Source: Rufibacter tibetensis (lineage in GTDB: Bacteria; Bacteroidota; Bacteroidia; Cytophagales; Hymenobacteraceae). Taken from it: a stretch of DNA of 64,000 bases. Each line of letters begins with the position of its first letter. Position 1 is the stretch's first letter. Below the pieces are notes generated by a model that saw only the letters and a list, made by a program, of their open reading frames with translations, had not been told where the DNA came from and searched no databases. The position numbers were made by a program, and so were the translations under genes. Positions 17,295 through 25,343 of the stretch are shown here, in pieces. The stretch is from the NCBI RefSeq assembly GCF_001310085.1, contig NZ_CP012643.1:3145501-3209500 (forward strand), written 5' to 3'.

Positions 17295-17795
17295 TTAGTA
17301 TCCCCGGTCTCTTCTTTTCTTGGCTCTGTAAAAGGCAACAAACCCGTAGGCTATAATGGCAGTTACGGCCATTTGCCTGATCACTCCAGAACGGTTGTGC
17401 TTCCATTCGGCTTTCATGCCTTTTTCAGCAAAGATGTTAGGCACAATACCGCTTCTAAGGTCTTCAATGATTCCTTCCACCACATTGATGCGGTCTGCCA
17501 GAATCAGAGGTAGCCAGTGACCGTAATCGTTCTCGCTTTTCTTGAAGGCCAGGCGTCTGATCATACCGCTCAATCCCGATGGTGGGGTAGAAGTCCCAAA
17601 AACAGCAGTTACGTTGGGCCGCTCAATGGAGTGGAGCACCTCTACCGTTTCAGGTTGTAAGGTGGGTCTAGTCCAGGAATAGCCCATGTGCTCGCCGTTG
17701 TTGCGTTTTTTCATGGGATACGTGGGGTCATTCTTCGGATCGGCATCTATGCCCCATCCCTTGATGTGCGAATAGTCATTCGTTATATTTTCCAT
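17295..17795 (-). CDS. Conserved-looking protein of unknown function, partner of the alcohol dehydrogenase
   Basis: I do not recognise a named domain in this 166-residue protein. The N-terminal half is hydrophilic (DYSHIKGWGIDADPKNDPTYP and onward). The middle holds PNVTAVFGTSTPPSG and DYGHWLPLILADRINVVEG. Near the C terminus, QMAVTAIIAYGFVAFYRAKKRR looks like one membrane helix with a basic inside end. The start is set by AAAGGAG at 17803-17809 with a 7-nt spacer. That Shine-Dalgarno overlaps the stop codon of the upstream dehydrogenase (17808-17810), so the two genes form a tightly coupled operon. Function is unknown. Confidence 0.7.
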   Translation of the reverse strand: MENITNDYSHIKGWGIDADPKNDPTYPMKKRNNGEHMGYSWTRPTLQPETVEVLHSIERPNVTAVFGTSTPPSGLSGMIRRLAFKKSENDYGHWLPLILADRINVVEGIIEDLRSGIVPNIFAEKGMKAEWKHNRSGVIRQMAVTAIIAYGFVAFYRAKKRRDRGY

Positions 17796-17807
17796 GGCGT
17801 TTCTCCT

Positions 17808-18962
17808 TTACATTCCGGCTGATGGTGAAATAAGAACAGGTTTGATGCAGTTGTCCAACTTGGCTGAGAAGATGCGGTAGGCATCAGAAACTTCTTCCAA
17901 CGGGATGCGGTGCGTGATAAGCGCTTTAGGATTCAGGACTCCATTTTGCACGTGCTCAATCAATCTAGGCAGCAGGCGTTTTACGGAAGCTTGGTTTGCC
18001 CTGATGGTGATGCCTTTGTTTAGCACGTTCCCGATAGGTACCAGGTTGTCAGTAGGACCGTAAACCCCCACAATAGAAACAATTCCACCTTTCTTAACTG
18101 AGTTGATGGCCCAGTGAAGCGCGGTGGCAGAACCTGCCTGTAACAGCAATTTTCTACCTGTTATGGTTTGCATGGCGTTACCGGCGGCCTCGGCACCTAC
18201 GGCATCAATACATACATCAGCACCCATCCAGTCGGTCGTTTTCTTCATGAATACCACAGGGTCTCCTATTTCATTGAAATTGTAGGCCTCGCACTGAGCA
18301 TAGTTACGGGCAAACTCAAGGCGATAGTCCACCTGGTCAATGATGATCACCCGGCCTGCACCAAACAGCCACGAGCATTTAGCAGCCATAATACCTACTG
18401 GCCCGGCTCCAAATACTACTACCGTGTCACCTTTCTGAATACCGCCCATTTCAGCGGCCTGGTAGCCGGTAGGTACCACGTCGGTCAACAGAACGGCATC
18501 ATCTGGGTCCATGCCTTCTGGGATGACGGTTGGACCTACGTTGGCGTAAGGCACCCGGGCATATTCGGCCTGGCCACCATTATAGCCACCAGCGGTGTGG
18601 GAGTACCCGAAGATACCGCCTACGGCTGTGGCCTGGGGGTTGGATTCATGGCAGTTGCCGTACATTTCCTGCTTACAGAACACGCACTCGCCACAGGCTA
18701 TGTTGAACGGAACCAGCACGTGGTCTCCCACTTTTATTTTAGTTACTTCAGAACCAACTTCTTCTACTATACCGGTGAACTCATGCCCAAAGGTCATGCC
18801 CACACGGGTGTCTGGCACAGAACCGTTGTATAAGTGTAGATCAGATCCACAGATACAGGAACGGGTTACCCTTACAATAGCATCCTGGGGGTGCTCAATC
18901 TGTGGCATTGGTTTCTGGCTGGCCCGGACCCGTAATGGTCCTCGGTAATTCATTGCTAGCAT
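17808..18962 (-). CDS. Zinc-dependent alcohol dehydrogenase (MDR family; formaldehyde dehydrogenase-like)
   Basis: The 384-residue enzyme is a medium-chain dehydrogenase/reductase that oxidises alcohols or aldehyde adducts with NAD(P)+. The catalytic-zinc region is CICGSDLHLY and GHEFTG. The structural-zinc cysteines lie in CGECVFCKQEMYGNC. The dinucleotide-binding motif is VVVFGAGPVGIMA. Overall it resembles glutathione-independent formaldehyde dehydrogenase-like proteins and threonine dehydrogenase relatives. A strong AAGGAG at 18970-18975, 7 nt before the ATG, fixes the start; a second ATG lies three codons in. A 20-bp palindrome upstream (19029-19048) may be an operator. It is the first gene of a two-gene operon. 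Confidence 0.85.
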   Translation of the reverse strand: MLAMNYRGPLRVRASQKPMPQIEHPQDAIVRVTRSCICGSDLHLYNGSVPDTRVGMTFGHEFTGIVEEVGSEVTKIKVGDHVLVPFNIACGECVFCKQEMYGNCHESNPQATAVGGIFGYSHTAGGYNGGQAEYARVPYANVGPTVIPEGMDPDDAVLLTDVVPTGYQAAEMGGIQKGDTVVVFGAGPVGIMAAKCSWLFGAGRVIIIDQVDYRLEFARNYAQCEAYNFNEIGDPVVFMKKTTDWMGADVCIDAVGAEAAGNAMQTITGRKLLLQAGSATALHWAINSVKKGGIVSIVGVYGPTDNLVPIGNVLNKGITIRANQASVKRLLPRLIEHVQNGVLNPKALITHRIPLEEVSDAYRIFSAKLDNCIKPVLISPSAGM

Positions 18963-19317
18963 GAGAATTCTCCTTGGTAGTTAAAGTGAGACATCTATTT
19001 AAGTATGCGTTGCTTGTCAGCAGTTTTCTTGTTTCAGTCCTGAAACAAACAGTAAAATTGTATTAGAGTGATACTAGTGGCGTGGGGTAATGTTTCACTA
19101 CGTGCTTTAATCAAAAGTAAATACGTACTTATACGGTGGTAGATTGAAACAGTATGGGTAGGGTTGATTCTGGCCTGAAAGGAGAGCAGAGGCGGTAAAC
19201 CGAAGAAGTTGCGAATGTCAGACTATGTTCTTGCCTACAGTCACTACTTTTGCTCAGAGACTGGAGAGGTGATTTTATCTTGAACACTTCTGCATTAAAG
19301 AGCAAGGCAAAAAGAAC
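18963..19317. other. Divergent intergenic region between the dehydrogenase operon and an acetyltransferase gene
   Basis: It holds the palindrome at 19029-19048 and the dehydrogenase Shine-Dalgarno. No RNA gene or terminator is visible. No clean TTTG/TAnnTTTG pair was found for either direction. Confidence 0.4.
19029..19048. promoter_or_regulatory. Operator-like palindrome upstream of the alcohol dehydrogenase operon
   Basis: TTGTTTCAG and CTGAAACAA form perfect 9-bp arms around a TC centre, 67 bp before the dehydrogenase start. The size and symmetry fit a dimeric repressor or activator site; no regulator gene is adjacent. Confidence 0.45.
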
Positions 19318-19815
19318 ATGAGTATCACTATCAGAGCCATTGAGGAAAGAGACAACCAGCCGCTGGCGGACCTCATAAGAAAGGTTTTCAGGGAATTCAA
19401 GATTGACCGGCCAGGTACTGTTTACACAGACCCCACCACAGATCAGCTTTACCAGCTTTTCCAGACGCCGGGAAGTGCTTACCTGGTGGCCGAAGAAAAT
19501 GGGGAAATCATTGGCGGATGTGGCGTGTACCCTACCGATGGCCTTCCTGAAGGCTATGCTGAATTAGTGAAATTTTACCTGGAAGCAGAAACCAGGGGCA
19601 AAGGCATAGGGCTGCAACTATTAGACAAAAGCCTGCTATTAGCCCAGGAGCTTGGATACACGCACCTGTACCTTGAATCGTTCCCTGAACTAGCCAAAGC
19701 AGTAAGCATGTACACCAAAGCCGGCTTCAAACCTTTGCCACATGCTTTGGGTAACTCAGGCCATTTTGCCTGTAACATCTGGATGGTGAAAGATTTGACA
19801 GAGCAGGGTGCTTGA
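19318..19815 (+). CDS. GNAT family N-acetyltransferase
   Basis: The 165-residue protein is a single GNAT domain. The acetyl-CoA loop region is FYLEAETRGKGIGLQLLD (~residues 87-104). The motif ESFPELAKAVSMYTKAGF near residue 128 is the usual bulky-residue helix and strand. It presumably acetylates a small molecule or protein amine. The gene is monocistronic, divergent from the dehydrogenase operon and convergent with the LytTR regulator, and is closed by a 22-bp-arm inverted repeat. Confidence 0.85.
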   Translation: MSITIRAIEERDNQPLADLIRKVFREFKIDRPGTVYTDPTTDQLYQLFQTPGSAYLVAEENGEIIGGCGVYPTDGLPEGYAELVKFYLEAETRGKGIGLQLLDKSLLLAQELGYTHLYLESFPELAKAVSMYTKAGFKPLPHALGNSGHFACNIWMVKDLTEQGA

Positions 19816-19856
19816 ACTTTACAACTGGTAAGGACAGGTAAGAGAGCTGCATTTTT

Positions 19857-19909
19857 AATTAAAACAGGAAAAGGTCAGATGTATGTACTGACCTTTTCCT
19901 GTTTTAATT
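19857..19909. terminator. Perfect inverted repeat (22-bp arms) between convergent genes
   Basis: The arm at 19857-19878 (AATTAAAACAGG...) is perfectly complementary to 19888-19909, with a 9-nt loop. It can terminate both the acetyltransferase (+) and LytTR (-) transcripts. Confidence 0.85.
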
Positions 19910-19928
19910 GGAAACCATTTTTGGCTTC

Positions 19929-19952
19929 TTTTCTGAAAATTGCTCTAAAACG
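19929..19952 (+). repeat. Dispersed intergenic motif, copy E
   Basis: It reads TTTTCTGAAAATTGC followed by TCTAAAACG, among the best matches to the consensus. It lies between a terminator and the end of the LytTR gene. Confidence 0.6.
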
Positions 19953-19953
19953 C

Positions 19954-20733
19954 TTACTTCCCCAACCACTCCTTGAAAGCAGCGGCGCGCTCATTGCTGA
20001 TGATGATTTCTTTGTCAGTGGTAGGTTTCACATACACCTTCAGGCGGCCCTTCAGGTACGGGTGAATCTCATCAATGGAATGGATGTGGGCAATGAACTG
20101 TCTGTTCAAACGGCTGAACTGCTCAGGGTCCAGAATTTCCTGTAAGGTATCCAGCGTGTAGTCTGTGATAAACCTTTGGCCAGTGGTGGTAATCAGGAAA
20201 ACGATTTTGTCTTCGGCGTAGAAGTAAGCAATTTCTTCGGTAGAAACAGACCTGATCTTTTGACCGGTTTTCACGAGGAAGCGGTTTTTGTAATGAGGCG
20301 TTTCAGTGGCGGTAGAGCTCCGGCTAATGAGCGCCATGATCTGCTGCATGTCCAGTGCCGGGGCGGCAGGCTGGGTCTGCCGAAGGGCCTTGAACTTGTC
20401 CATGGCTGCCCCAAGGTCTTCGTTGCTGATGGGCTTAAGCAGATAATCAATGCTGTTAACCTTGAATGCCTTAACCGCATACTCATCATAAGCCGTGGTG
20501 AAGATAATGGGGCATTTTACGTCTACCTTCTGAAAAATCTCAAAGCTGTTTCCGTCTGACAAATGGATGTCCAGAAACGCCAAGTCAGGCGCAGGATTGG
20601 TCTCAAACCATTTCACAGCGTTCCGGATGGAGTCAATGGTGCCTACAACCTGTATGCTGGGATCATAGCGCAGCAATTGGGCCTCTAACTTTTCAGAAGC
20701 AAGGTACTCGTCTTCAATCAGTAGAATGTTCAT
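19954..20733 (-). CDS. LytTR-family response regulator
   Basis: The 259-residue protein has an N-terminal receiver domain (1-~120), with acidic residues near EDE at 7-9, the phosphoacceptor Asp55 in FLDIHL, and the conserved Lys in LLKPI. A C-terminal LytTR DNA-binding domain (~150-259) contains the typical RSVSTEEIAYFYAEDKIVFL segment and an N-R-Q-F-I stretch. Its start overlaps the stop of the upstream kinase by one base (TGATG), so the pair is translated from one mRNA. It should bind direct-repeat promoter sites when phosphorylated; target genes cannot be told from here. Confidence 0.9.
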   Translation of the reverse strand: MNILLIEDEYLASEKLEAQLLRYDPSIQVVGTIDSIRNAVKWFETNPAPDLAFLDIHLSDGNSFEIFQKVDVKCPIIFTTAYDEYAVKAFKVNSIDYLLKPISNEDLGAAMDKFKALRQTQPAAPALDMQQIMALISRSSTATETPHYKNRFLVKTGQKIRSVSTEEIAYFYAEDKIVFLITTTGQRFITDYTLDTLQEILDPEQFSRLNRQFIAHIHSIDEIHPYLKGRLKVYVKPTTDKEIIISNERAAAFKEWLGK

Positions 20734-21845
20734 CAGGCGGCGTTGTTTAGCAGTGGTAATTTAGCAATGAAATCATGGGCTGTTACTTCCACATCCACTT
20801 TCTTATCGGTAATGAACTTGTAGCGGTTGATGATGTTCTTGAGCCCTACTCCGGTAGACTCTTCACGGGTTTCGCGGAGCTGCAGGTTATTCTTGATGAT
20901 GATGTAGTCGCCTTCTATGAACACATCAATGAAAAGGGGCTCGTCGCGGCTGACAATGTTATGTTTGATGGCGTTTTCCATCAGGAGCTGCATGGTGAGA
21001 GGTGCCACCTGGTATTTAAGCAGATGCTCTGGAATGTCCATATTCACCCGTAGATTTTCGCGGAACCTGATCTTGAGCAGGAATAGATAAGACTCAATGA
21101 AATCCAATTCGGTGTGAAGGGTAACTAGTTCCTTGTCTTTGTTTTCCAGCACGTAGCGGTACACTTTTGAAAGCTGTTCCACAAACTTTCCGGCCAGGTC
21201 CTGGTCTTTGTAAATAAGCGAGGAAAGGGCGTTAAGGCTGTTAAACAAAAAGTGCGGATTCACCTGCTGCTTCAATGATTCAAACTGGACTCTGATGGTC
21301 TCCTTTTTCAGTTTCTCAGACTGCATGAGGTATCGGTGCCATTGGTTGTAGAAATAGATACCAGACCTGATGAAGTGTACAAATAACAAGATGATACTGC
21401 CAAACACGAACACTTCCTTCAGGTCTCGCATGGCACTGGGGTTCTGGAAGTCATAAGCTAACTGTCCCAGAAACAAGCGAGGGGTGATCTCAAACAGAAC
21501 CATCACCAGCAGAATGTAGATCTGCACGGCAATCCATTCATAGATGAAGCGGCGCAACCCAAACTCACGCCAGTCATATTTCCGGCTCAGGCGTTTGGCA
21601 ATGCGGCGTGTTCCTTCCAGCACCACATTTACCATCAAGGCGTTGTAAAGCAGCCGGAAGATATCAGCAGCCTCAAAATCGCTTACCCCAGTCCGATGGA
21701 TGAAAAAGAATGTCCAGAAAATAAGCAGCGCAATACCTGTGTTCGCCAGGTAGCGAAGCAGGTTCTTATGCTGGAATTGAAATTTTTTCTTCATAAAAGG
21801 CGACTGCACAAACAGCCTGTCCAAAAACTCGGTGGAGAGCAGCAT
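20733..21845 (-). CDS. LytS/YpdA-type sensor histidine kinase
   Basis: The 370-residue inner-membrane kinase has four hydrophobic segments (around 31-50, 62-75, 103-120 and 146-162). A His_kinase domain follows, with phosphoacceptor His198 in the signature QQVNPHFLFNSLNAL. The ATP-binding N box is MQLLMENAIKHN and the late Gly-rich box is STGVGLKNIINRY. It is coupled to the LytTR regulator downstream. The ORF opens at 21845; an ATG at 21794 (MKKKFQFQHKN) is an equally plausible start and would remove 17 residues with no obvious function. No periplasmic sensor domain is visible, so the signal is unknown. Confidence 0.88.
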   Translation of the reverse strand: MLLSTEFLDRLFVQSPFMKKKFQFQHKNLLRYLANTGIALLIFWTFFFIHRTGVSDFEAADIFRLLYNALMVNVVLEGTRRIAKRLSRKYDWREFGLRRFIYEWIAVQIYILLVMVLFEITPRLFLGQLAYDFQNPSAMRDLKEVFVFGSIILLFVHFIRSGIYFYNQWHRYLMQSEKLKKETIRVQFESLKQQVNPHFLFNSLNALSSLIYKDQDLAGKFVEQLSKVYRYVLENKDKELVTLHTELDFIESYLFLLKIRFRENLRVNMDIPEHLLKYQVAPLTMQLLMENAIKHNIVSRDEPLFIDVFIEGDYIIIKNNLQLRETREESTGVGLKNIINRYKFITDKKVDVEVTAHDFIAKLPLLNNAA

Positions 21846-22326
21846 GGTTCAAGGAGCAAATATATGCCTTACTGGAGTCAAAGTTTTGAATAGATGCGTT
21901 CTACTCACGGTATTCTTTCTTTAATGCGTACTTTCTGAAAATGGACTAGAAAACGGTTTTTCGGTTGTTCCTATTTCTTTGATGAACAAATCCTTGGTAA
22001 AAGAAAGTGCACCATGACTTTCAACGTCATCCATGCTATTACTGCGGTGTACTAATAGACCGAATACTTGATTCTAAGTTCAAGTTTTTAGAGTTAGAGT
22101 TGTTCCGTTTAAGTAGTCAATTCTTAAAAGGATGTGTAAACCACCCGTTGCTTTTCTATAAGTTTGCGCTGCAGTTGTAGCTAGTAACTAAGCCCGCTAA
22201 GTTTGCAAGTAGAAATAATTCACGCAACAGGGCAAGCAAATCCTGACCAAACCGGAAACTAATGTGCTGAAGCTGTGGTAACTAGCTCTAAAACTGACTT
22301 GACCTTTATATTTATACTCTTAATCT
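21846..22326. other. Gene-free region of 481 bp upstream of gdx
   Basis: It holds the dispersed motif at 21932-21956. A TAAGTTTG box occurs at 22159-22166 without a matching -33 element. No guanidine riboswitch fold, terminator or ORF was recognised. Confidence 0.4.
21932..21956 (+). repeat. Dispersed intergenic motif, copy F
   Basis: It reads TTTCTGAAAATGG followed by ACTAGAAAACGG. It lies upstream of the LytS kinase gene, so not every copy sits at a 3' end. Confidence 0.5.
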
Positions 22327-22653
22327 ATGAATTCAGCTTGGATATATTTGATTGTAGCTGGTTTATGTGAAATAGGCTGGGCCATCGGACTGAAATACAC
22401 CGAAGGCTTCACGAAGCTTTGGCCTACTATGATCACGGTGATTGTTATGATTCTCAGTTTTGTGCTGCTAGCCCAAGCCATGCGCACCTTACCCGTGGGA
22501 ACTGCTTATGCTTCCTGGACGGGGATTGGAGCAGTTGGTACGGCCATTTTAGGAATTGTTTTGTTTAACGAACCCAAAGATGCTATTAGGTTGGTCTGTA
22601 TCGGGTTGATCATTGCAGGGGTGCTTGGTTTGAAGTTTTTAGCGAAAGAATAG
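22327..22653 (+). CDS. gdx: SMR-family exporter, Gdx/SugE type (guanidinium exporter)
   Basis: The 108-residue protein has the length and four membrane helices of the small multidrug resistance family. The proton- and substrate-coupling Glu is in [16 protein letters not shown]. The segment [12 protein letters not shown] matches the SugE/Gdx branch rather than EmrE-like quaternary ammonium exporters. Gdx proteins exchange guanidinium for protons as antiparallel dimers in the inner membrane. The gene stands alone. No guanidine riboswitch is recognisable upstream, unlike many other gdx genes. Confidence 0.85.
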   Translation: MNSAWIYLIVAGLCEIGWAIGLKYTEGFTKLWPTMITVIVMILSFVLLAQAMRTLPVGTAYASWTGIGAVGTAILGIVLFNEPKDAIRLVCIGLIIAGVLGLKFLAKE

Positions 22654-23083
22654 AATGGCTCTGTTGTGCCTGCAGTTTGCCTTTGCTGGCGTAGTGGCTG
22701 GTTGATGCGAGGCCCTTATGCTTAGCTGTTGCATCTTTGGCGATAAGCGCTCACGGCCGCGGGGCCGCATCTTCCCCTCTCGGACTACCCTTTCGGCCTG
22801 AACGATTTGTTCTTCTTTGTTAAAGTTTATCTATGGCCAAAAGCGAGGCGCTCGATCGAAAGACTGGAACAGGGGAAGGTGCATAATTTTTTTGTTGCCA
22901 AAGTAAAAACTAACTCTAAGTGAATCGCTGGCGCGAGCTTGCAGCTTGTGTCCGCACGCAGTGCTGATTCATCTCTGATTCTCATCTGTTGTGCCTGTGT
23001 TTAATCTACACCCTAGGCCTGACAAGTATATTAGACTCATGTGCCTTTTTAATCTGTTTTCAGGAAAAAAAGCTTGAAGCAGC
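22654..23083. other. 430-bp gene-free stretch with repeat-like content
   Basis: It contains two copies of CTGTTGTGCCTG (22661-22672 and 22986-22997) bracketing about 313 bp. The bracketed part has a GC-rich palindrome around CGGCCGCGGGGCCG and ends near the REP-like hairpin at 22927-22953. Composition differs from neighbouring genes and no ORF of note is present. It may be a remnant of a mobile or interspersed element. Confidence 0.4.
22927..22953 (+). repeat. REP-like hairpin element, copy 2
   Basis: GCTGGCGCGAGCT-TGC-AGCTTGTGTCC can form an 8-bp stem with two G-U pairs. It matches the 8043-8069 copy at 22 of 27 positions. Confidence 0.45.
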
Positions 23084-23938
23084 TTAACGCCATCGGTAAG
23101 CAAATAAGGTGTCGTTGGTAAGGAGGTAAAGGAGTTTGTCGCCAACTAAGATTTGGCGGTAGGGAAGGGGCTGGGTTGGGAGGGAGATGGTGCGGGTTTG
23201 GAGGGTGTACAGGTGCTGGAAATAAAGCTCGTTATTGGCAAGGTAGTACAGCTCATCGCCCACGAAGCCCACGTAAGTGAGGTTGGGTATTGGAAGCTTT
23301 TTCTGGTAGTTGCCCATGTTGTCAAACACGTAGATGCCCGAGAGTCGGTCTACCATGTATAGCTTGCTCTGATACTCGCGCAGGAAGGTGATGTCATGTT
23401 GTCTGCGGTCCAGGAGAAGCTCCAATGGGTTTTCAAATACGGCTTGGTTTACTCGGGTGTCAATCTTCAGGAGGCGGAAGGTGGTTTCATCAAAAAGCCA
23501 TAGTCGGTCATCGGCTGCCAGGGTGGCTGCTGTGATGGTTCCGTCGGTGTATTCGCGTAAATCAGCAATGGCCAAAGGGGTTAAGAAGCGGTCTAACAAC
23601 TGCACTCGTTGACGATCATCGTAGAACACTGATATTTTAGCAGGGCTCCAGGCCTCCACCATAGCTACCCTGCCCTGCACGGGCGGCGAGAAAGTATTGA
23701 CCACCTTGCCTAAGGTGTCTAGTTGAAGGATGTTCTGCCGCCCATTTGCCAAATACGAGCGGCCAAACCGATCAATAGAAAGTAGTGATTTGCCTTTAGC
23801 AGGTAGTTGAAATAGCAGGGGCCAGTTGGGTGCCTGTGACTTCGCCAGAAAAGGGCAAAGCATACTGAGGACCAGGAATCCTAAGAATAGTTTAGGCAGG
23901 CTGATTTTCAAAATACGTAAGGGTAAGTTCCTGACCAT
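23084..23938 (-). CDS. Secreted protein of unknown function, possible beta-propeller
   Basis: I do not recognise a family. From an ATG at 23938 the 284-residue product begins MVRNLPLRILK and continues into a hydrophobic signal segment ending PFLAKSQA. The rest alternates short strand-like stretches with Asp/Gly turns (SIDRFGRSYLANG, DDRLWLFDETT, YVFDNMGNYQKK). This pattern fits a periplasmic or outer-membrane propeller. The frame is open to 23974, but the signal peptide favours 23938. It overlaps the upstream lpxH-like gene by 47 bp and ends the rsfS-ftsH operon. A regulatory or anchoring role beside envelope genes would be speculation. Confidence 0.6.
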   Translation of the reverse strand: MVRNLPLRILKISLPKLFLGFLVLSMLCPFLAKSQAPNWPLLFQLPAKGKSLLSIDRFGRSYLANGRQNILQLDTLGKVVNTFSPPVQGRVAMVEAWSPAKISVFYDDRQRVQLLDRFLTPLAIADLREYTDGTITAATLAADDRLWLFDETTFRLLKIDTRVNQAVFENPLELLLDRRQHDITFLREYQSKLYMVDRLSGIYVFDNMGNYQKKLPIPNLTYVGFVGDELYYLANNELYFQHLYTLQTRTISLPTQPLPYRQILVGDKLLYLLTNDTLFAYRWR

Positions 23939-24674
23939 CATATACGGCATAGGAGCAATAATTGACCCATTCACCTAAATTCAGGTATCTGCTCCGCTCG
24001 CCGATAGGTAAATCCAGAGGTAAATGACGGTGTCCGAAGATATAAAAGTCATGGTGCTGTCGGCCCTCCACCCGTTGGCAGTAATGTACCAGCCATTCAT
24101 CATCGCCTTTAAATACCTCGTCTAACTTCGTGTTCTGGATGCGGCTGCGGCGTGACCAGAAACTAGCCAGTCCAATGCCCATGTTGGGGTGTATACGGGC
24201 AAATAACCATTGGCTTACCGGGTTCGCAAACACCTTTTTTAAGACTTTGTACGTGTAGTCTTTGGGACCTAAGCCGTCTCCGTGACCAATGAAGAACGTG
24301 TGCTTGCCTATTTTAGTGGAGACAGGTTTCCTTAAAATTGGGATGTTGAGCTCTTTAGGAAAATAGTCGAACATCCACATGTCATGGTTTCCCGTGAAAA
24401 GGTAAATGGGAGTGCCGCTGTCCGCAATCTCAGCCAGTTTACCTTGCAGCCGGATGAACCCTCTGGGAATAGCGTGGCGGTATTCAAACCAGAAATCAAA
24501 AATATCACCTACCAGGTAAATGGCGTAGGCATCTACTTTCACCTGATCAAGCCACCGCACAATCTTTTTCTCGCGGGCCAGACTCTCCTGTTGAGAAGGT
24601 ACCCCCAAATGGAAATCCGAAGCGAAATAAACTTTTTTACCCGGCGGAAGGTGCTCAATCGGTGTGATCATCAA
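23892..24674 (-). CDS. lpxH: UDP-2,3-diacylglucosamine diphosphatase, LpxH-type calcineurin-like phosphoesterase
   Basis: The 260-residue metallophosphoesterase shows all motifs of the fold: SDFHLG (D20, H22), GDIFDFW, GNHDMW, GHGD and GHRH. In Bacteroidota this type is annotated as the LpxH-like enzyme that cleaves UDP-2,3-diacylglucosamine to lipid X in lipid A synthesis, at the cytoplasmic face of the inner membrane. The start overlaps the LUD-domain gene by 20 bp (ATG at 24674 or 24671), and its 3' end overlaps the next ORF. Other phosphoesterase activities cannot be excluded from sequence. Confidence 0.82.
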   Translation of the reverse strand: MMITPIEHLPPGKKVYFASDFHLGVPSQQESLAREKKIVRWLDQVKVDAYAIYLVGDIFDFWFEYRHAIPRGFIRLQGKLAEIADSGTPIYLFTGNHDMWMFDYFPKELNIPILRKPVSTKIGKHTFFIGHGDGLGPKDYTYKVLKKVFANPVSQWLFARIHPNMGIGLASFWSRRSRIQNTKLDEVFKGDDEWLVHYCQRVEGRQHHDFYIFGHRHLPLDLPIGERSRYLNLGEWVNYCSYAVYDGQELTLTYFENQPA

Positions 24675-25305
24675 TCAGGAAGAGGATAAGTTCTTTGGGA
24701 CCGTGGGCGCCCATCACTAAGGTTTTCTCAATGTCGGCGGTACGGCTGGGACCGCTGACCAAAGATAGCATGGAAGGGAGTTTGTTGCCGTATTTGCCCT
24801 GCACATATTGCAAAGCCTGTTTAATGTCTGGCACCAACTGAGAAAGCTTGGCCACTACTAAATGCATGGCCGGGTAAACAGACAGCCGTCTGCCGCTGGC
24901 GTTGGCGGAAGAAACCAGAATGCTGCCGGTACGTGCTACCATGGCTTCACAAGTGGTAAGGGAGGCTTGCGCATTGCTGATGAAATCTTCCTCCGTGCCG
25001 TTGAAGTTAATGCCGCCAGCGTGCAGGATCTTTTTGAGAATGGGTTCCCACACGTACATATTCTCTATGCCGCGCTCTTTCTTGAACTCAAACAATTGGT
25101 CAAAGAAATCTTCTTCATTCTCACAGTACACAAAGGTGCCACTGTTTCTGATAAAGGTCTCAGCAAACTGCACGGAAAGGTCTTCCAGCAGCGGACCGTA
25201 GACAGAGGTAGAGAAGTCAGGGGTAGGAGGCAGAAAAGGCGCTGACTTAGCCAGCGCCTCTCTTACCTTGCGGAGCACAATCTCTTTGGATTTAGCTTCG
25301 TACAT
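24655..25305 (-). CDS. LUD-domain protein (LutC/YkgG family)
   Basis: The 216-residue protein matches the LUD/LutC family through TCEAMVARTGSILV and the C-terminal signature SGPSRTADIEKTLVMGAHGP. In other bacteria LutC belongs to the LutABC lactate-utilisation complex. Here lutA and lutB are absent; a lone LUD gene next to ftsH is a pattern I associate with Bacteroidota. It is the third gene of the operon rsfS-ftsH-LUD-lpxH-orf, 38 bp after ftsH. The role in this setting is unknown. Confidence 0.82.
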   Translation of the reverse strand: MYEAKSKEIVLRKVREALAKSAPFLPPTPDFSTSVYGPLLEDLSVQFAETFIRNSGTFVYCENEEDFFDQLFEFKKERGIENMYVWEPILKKILHAGGINFNGTEEDFISNAQASLTTCEAMVARTGSILVSSANASGRRLSVYPAMHLVVAKLSQLVPDIKQALQYVQGKYGNKLPSMLSLVSGPSRTADIEKTLVMGAHGPKELILFLIDDHTD

Positions 25306-25310
25306 GTTGT

Positions 25311-25337
25311 ATTACTGTTAATAGCTTACTTTTCAGA
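25311..25337 (-). repeat. Dispersed intergenic motif, minus-orientation copy
   Basis: Read on the minus strand it is CTTTTCTGAAAAG followed by TAAGCTATTAACAG. It lies in the 38-bp gap between ftsH and the LUD gene, one of few copies in this orientation. Confidence 0.45.
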
Positions 25338-25343
25338 AAAGAC

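Noticed and set aside
21846-22326. Guanidine riboswitch upstream of gdx
   Set aside because: I looked for the conserved ykkC and mini-ykkC (ACGR hairpin) features and found none.
24655-25305. Lactate utilisation operon (lutABC)
   Set aside because: Only the LutC-like LUD gene is present; lutA and lutB are absent and the neighbours are ftsH and lpxH.
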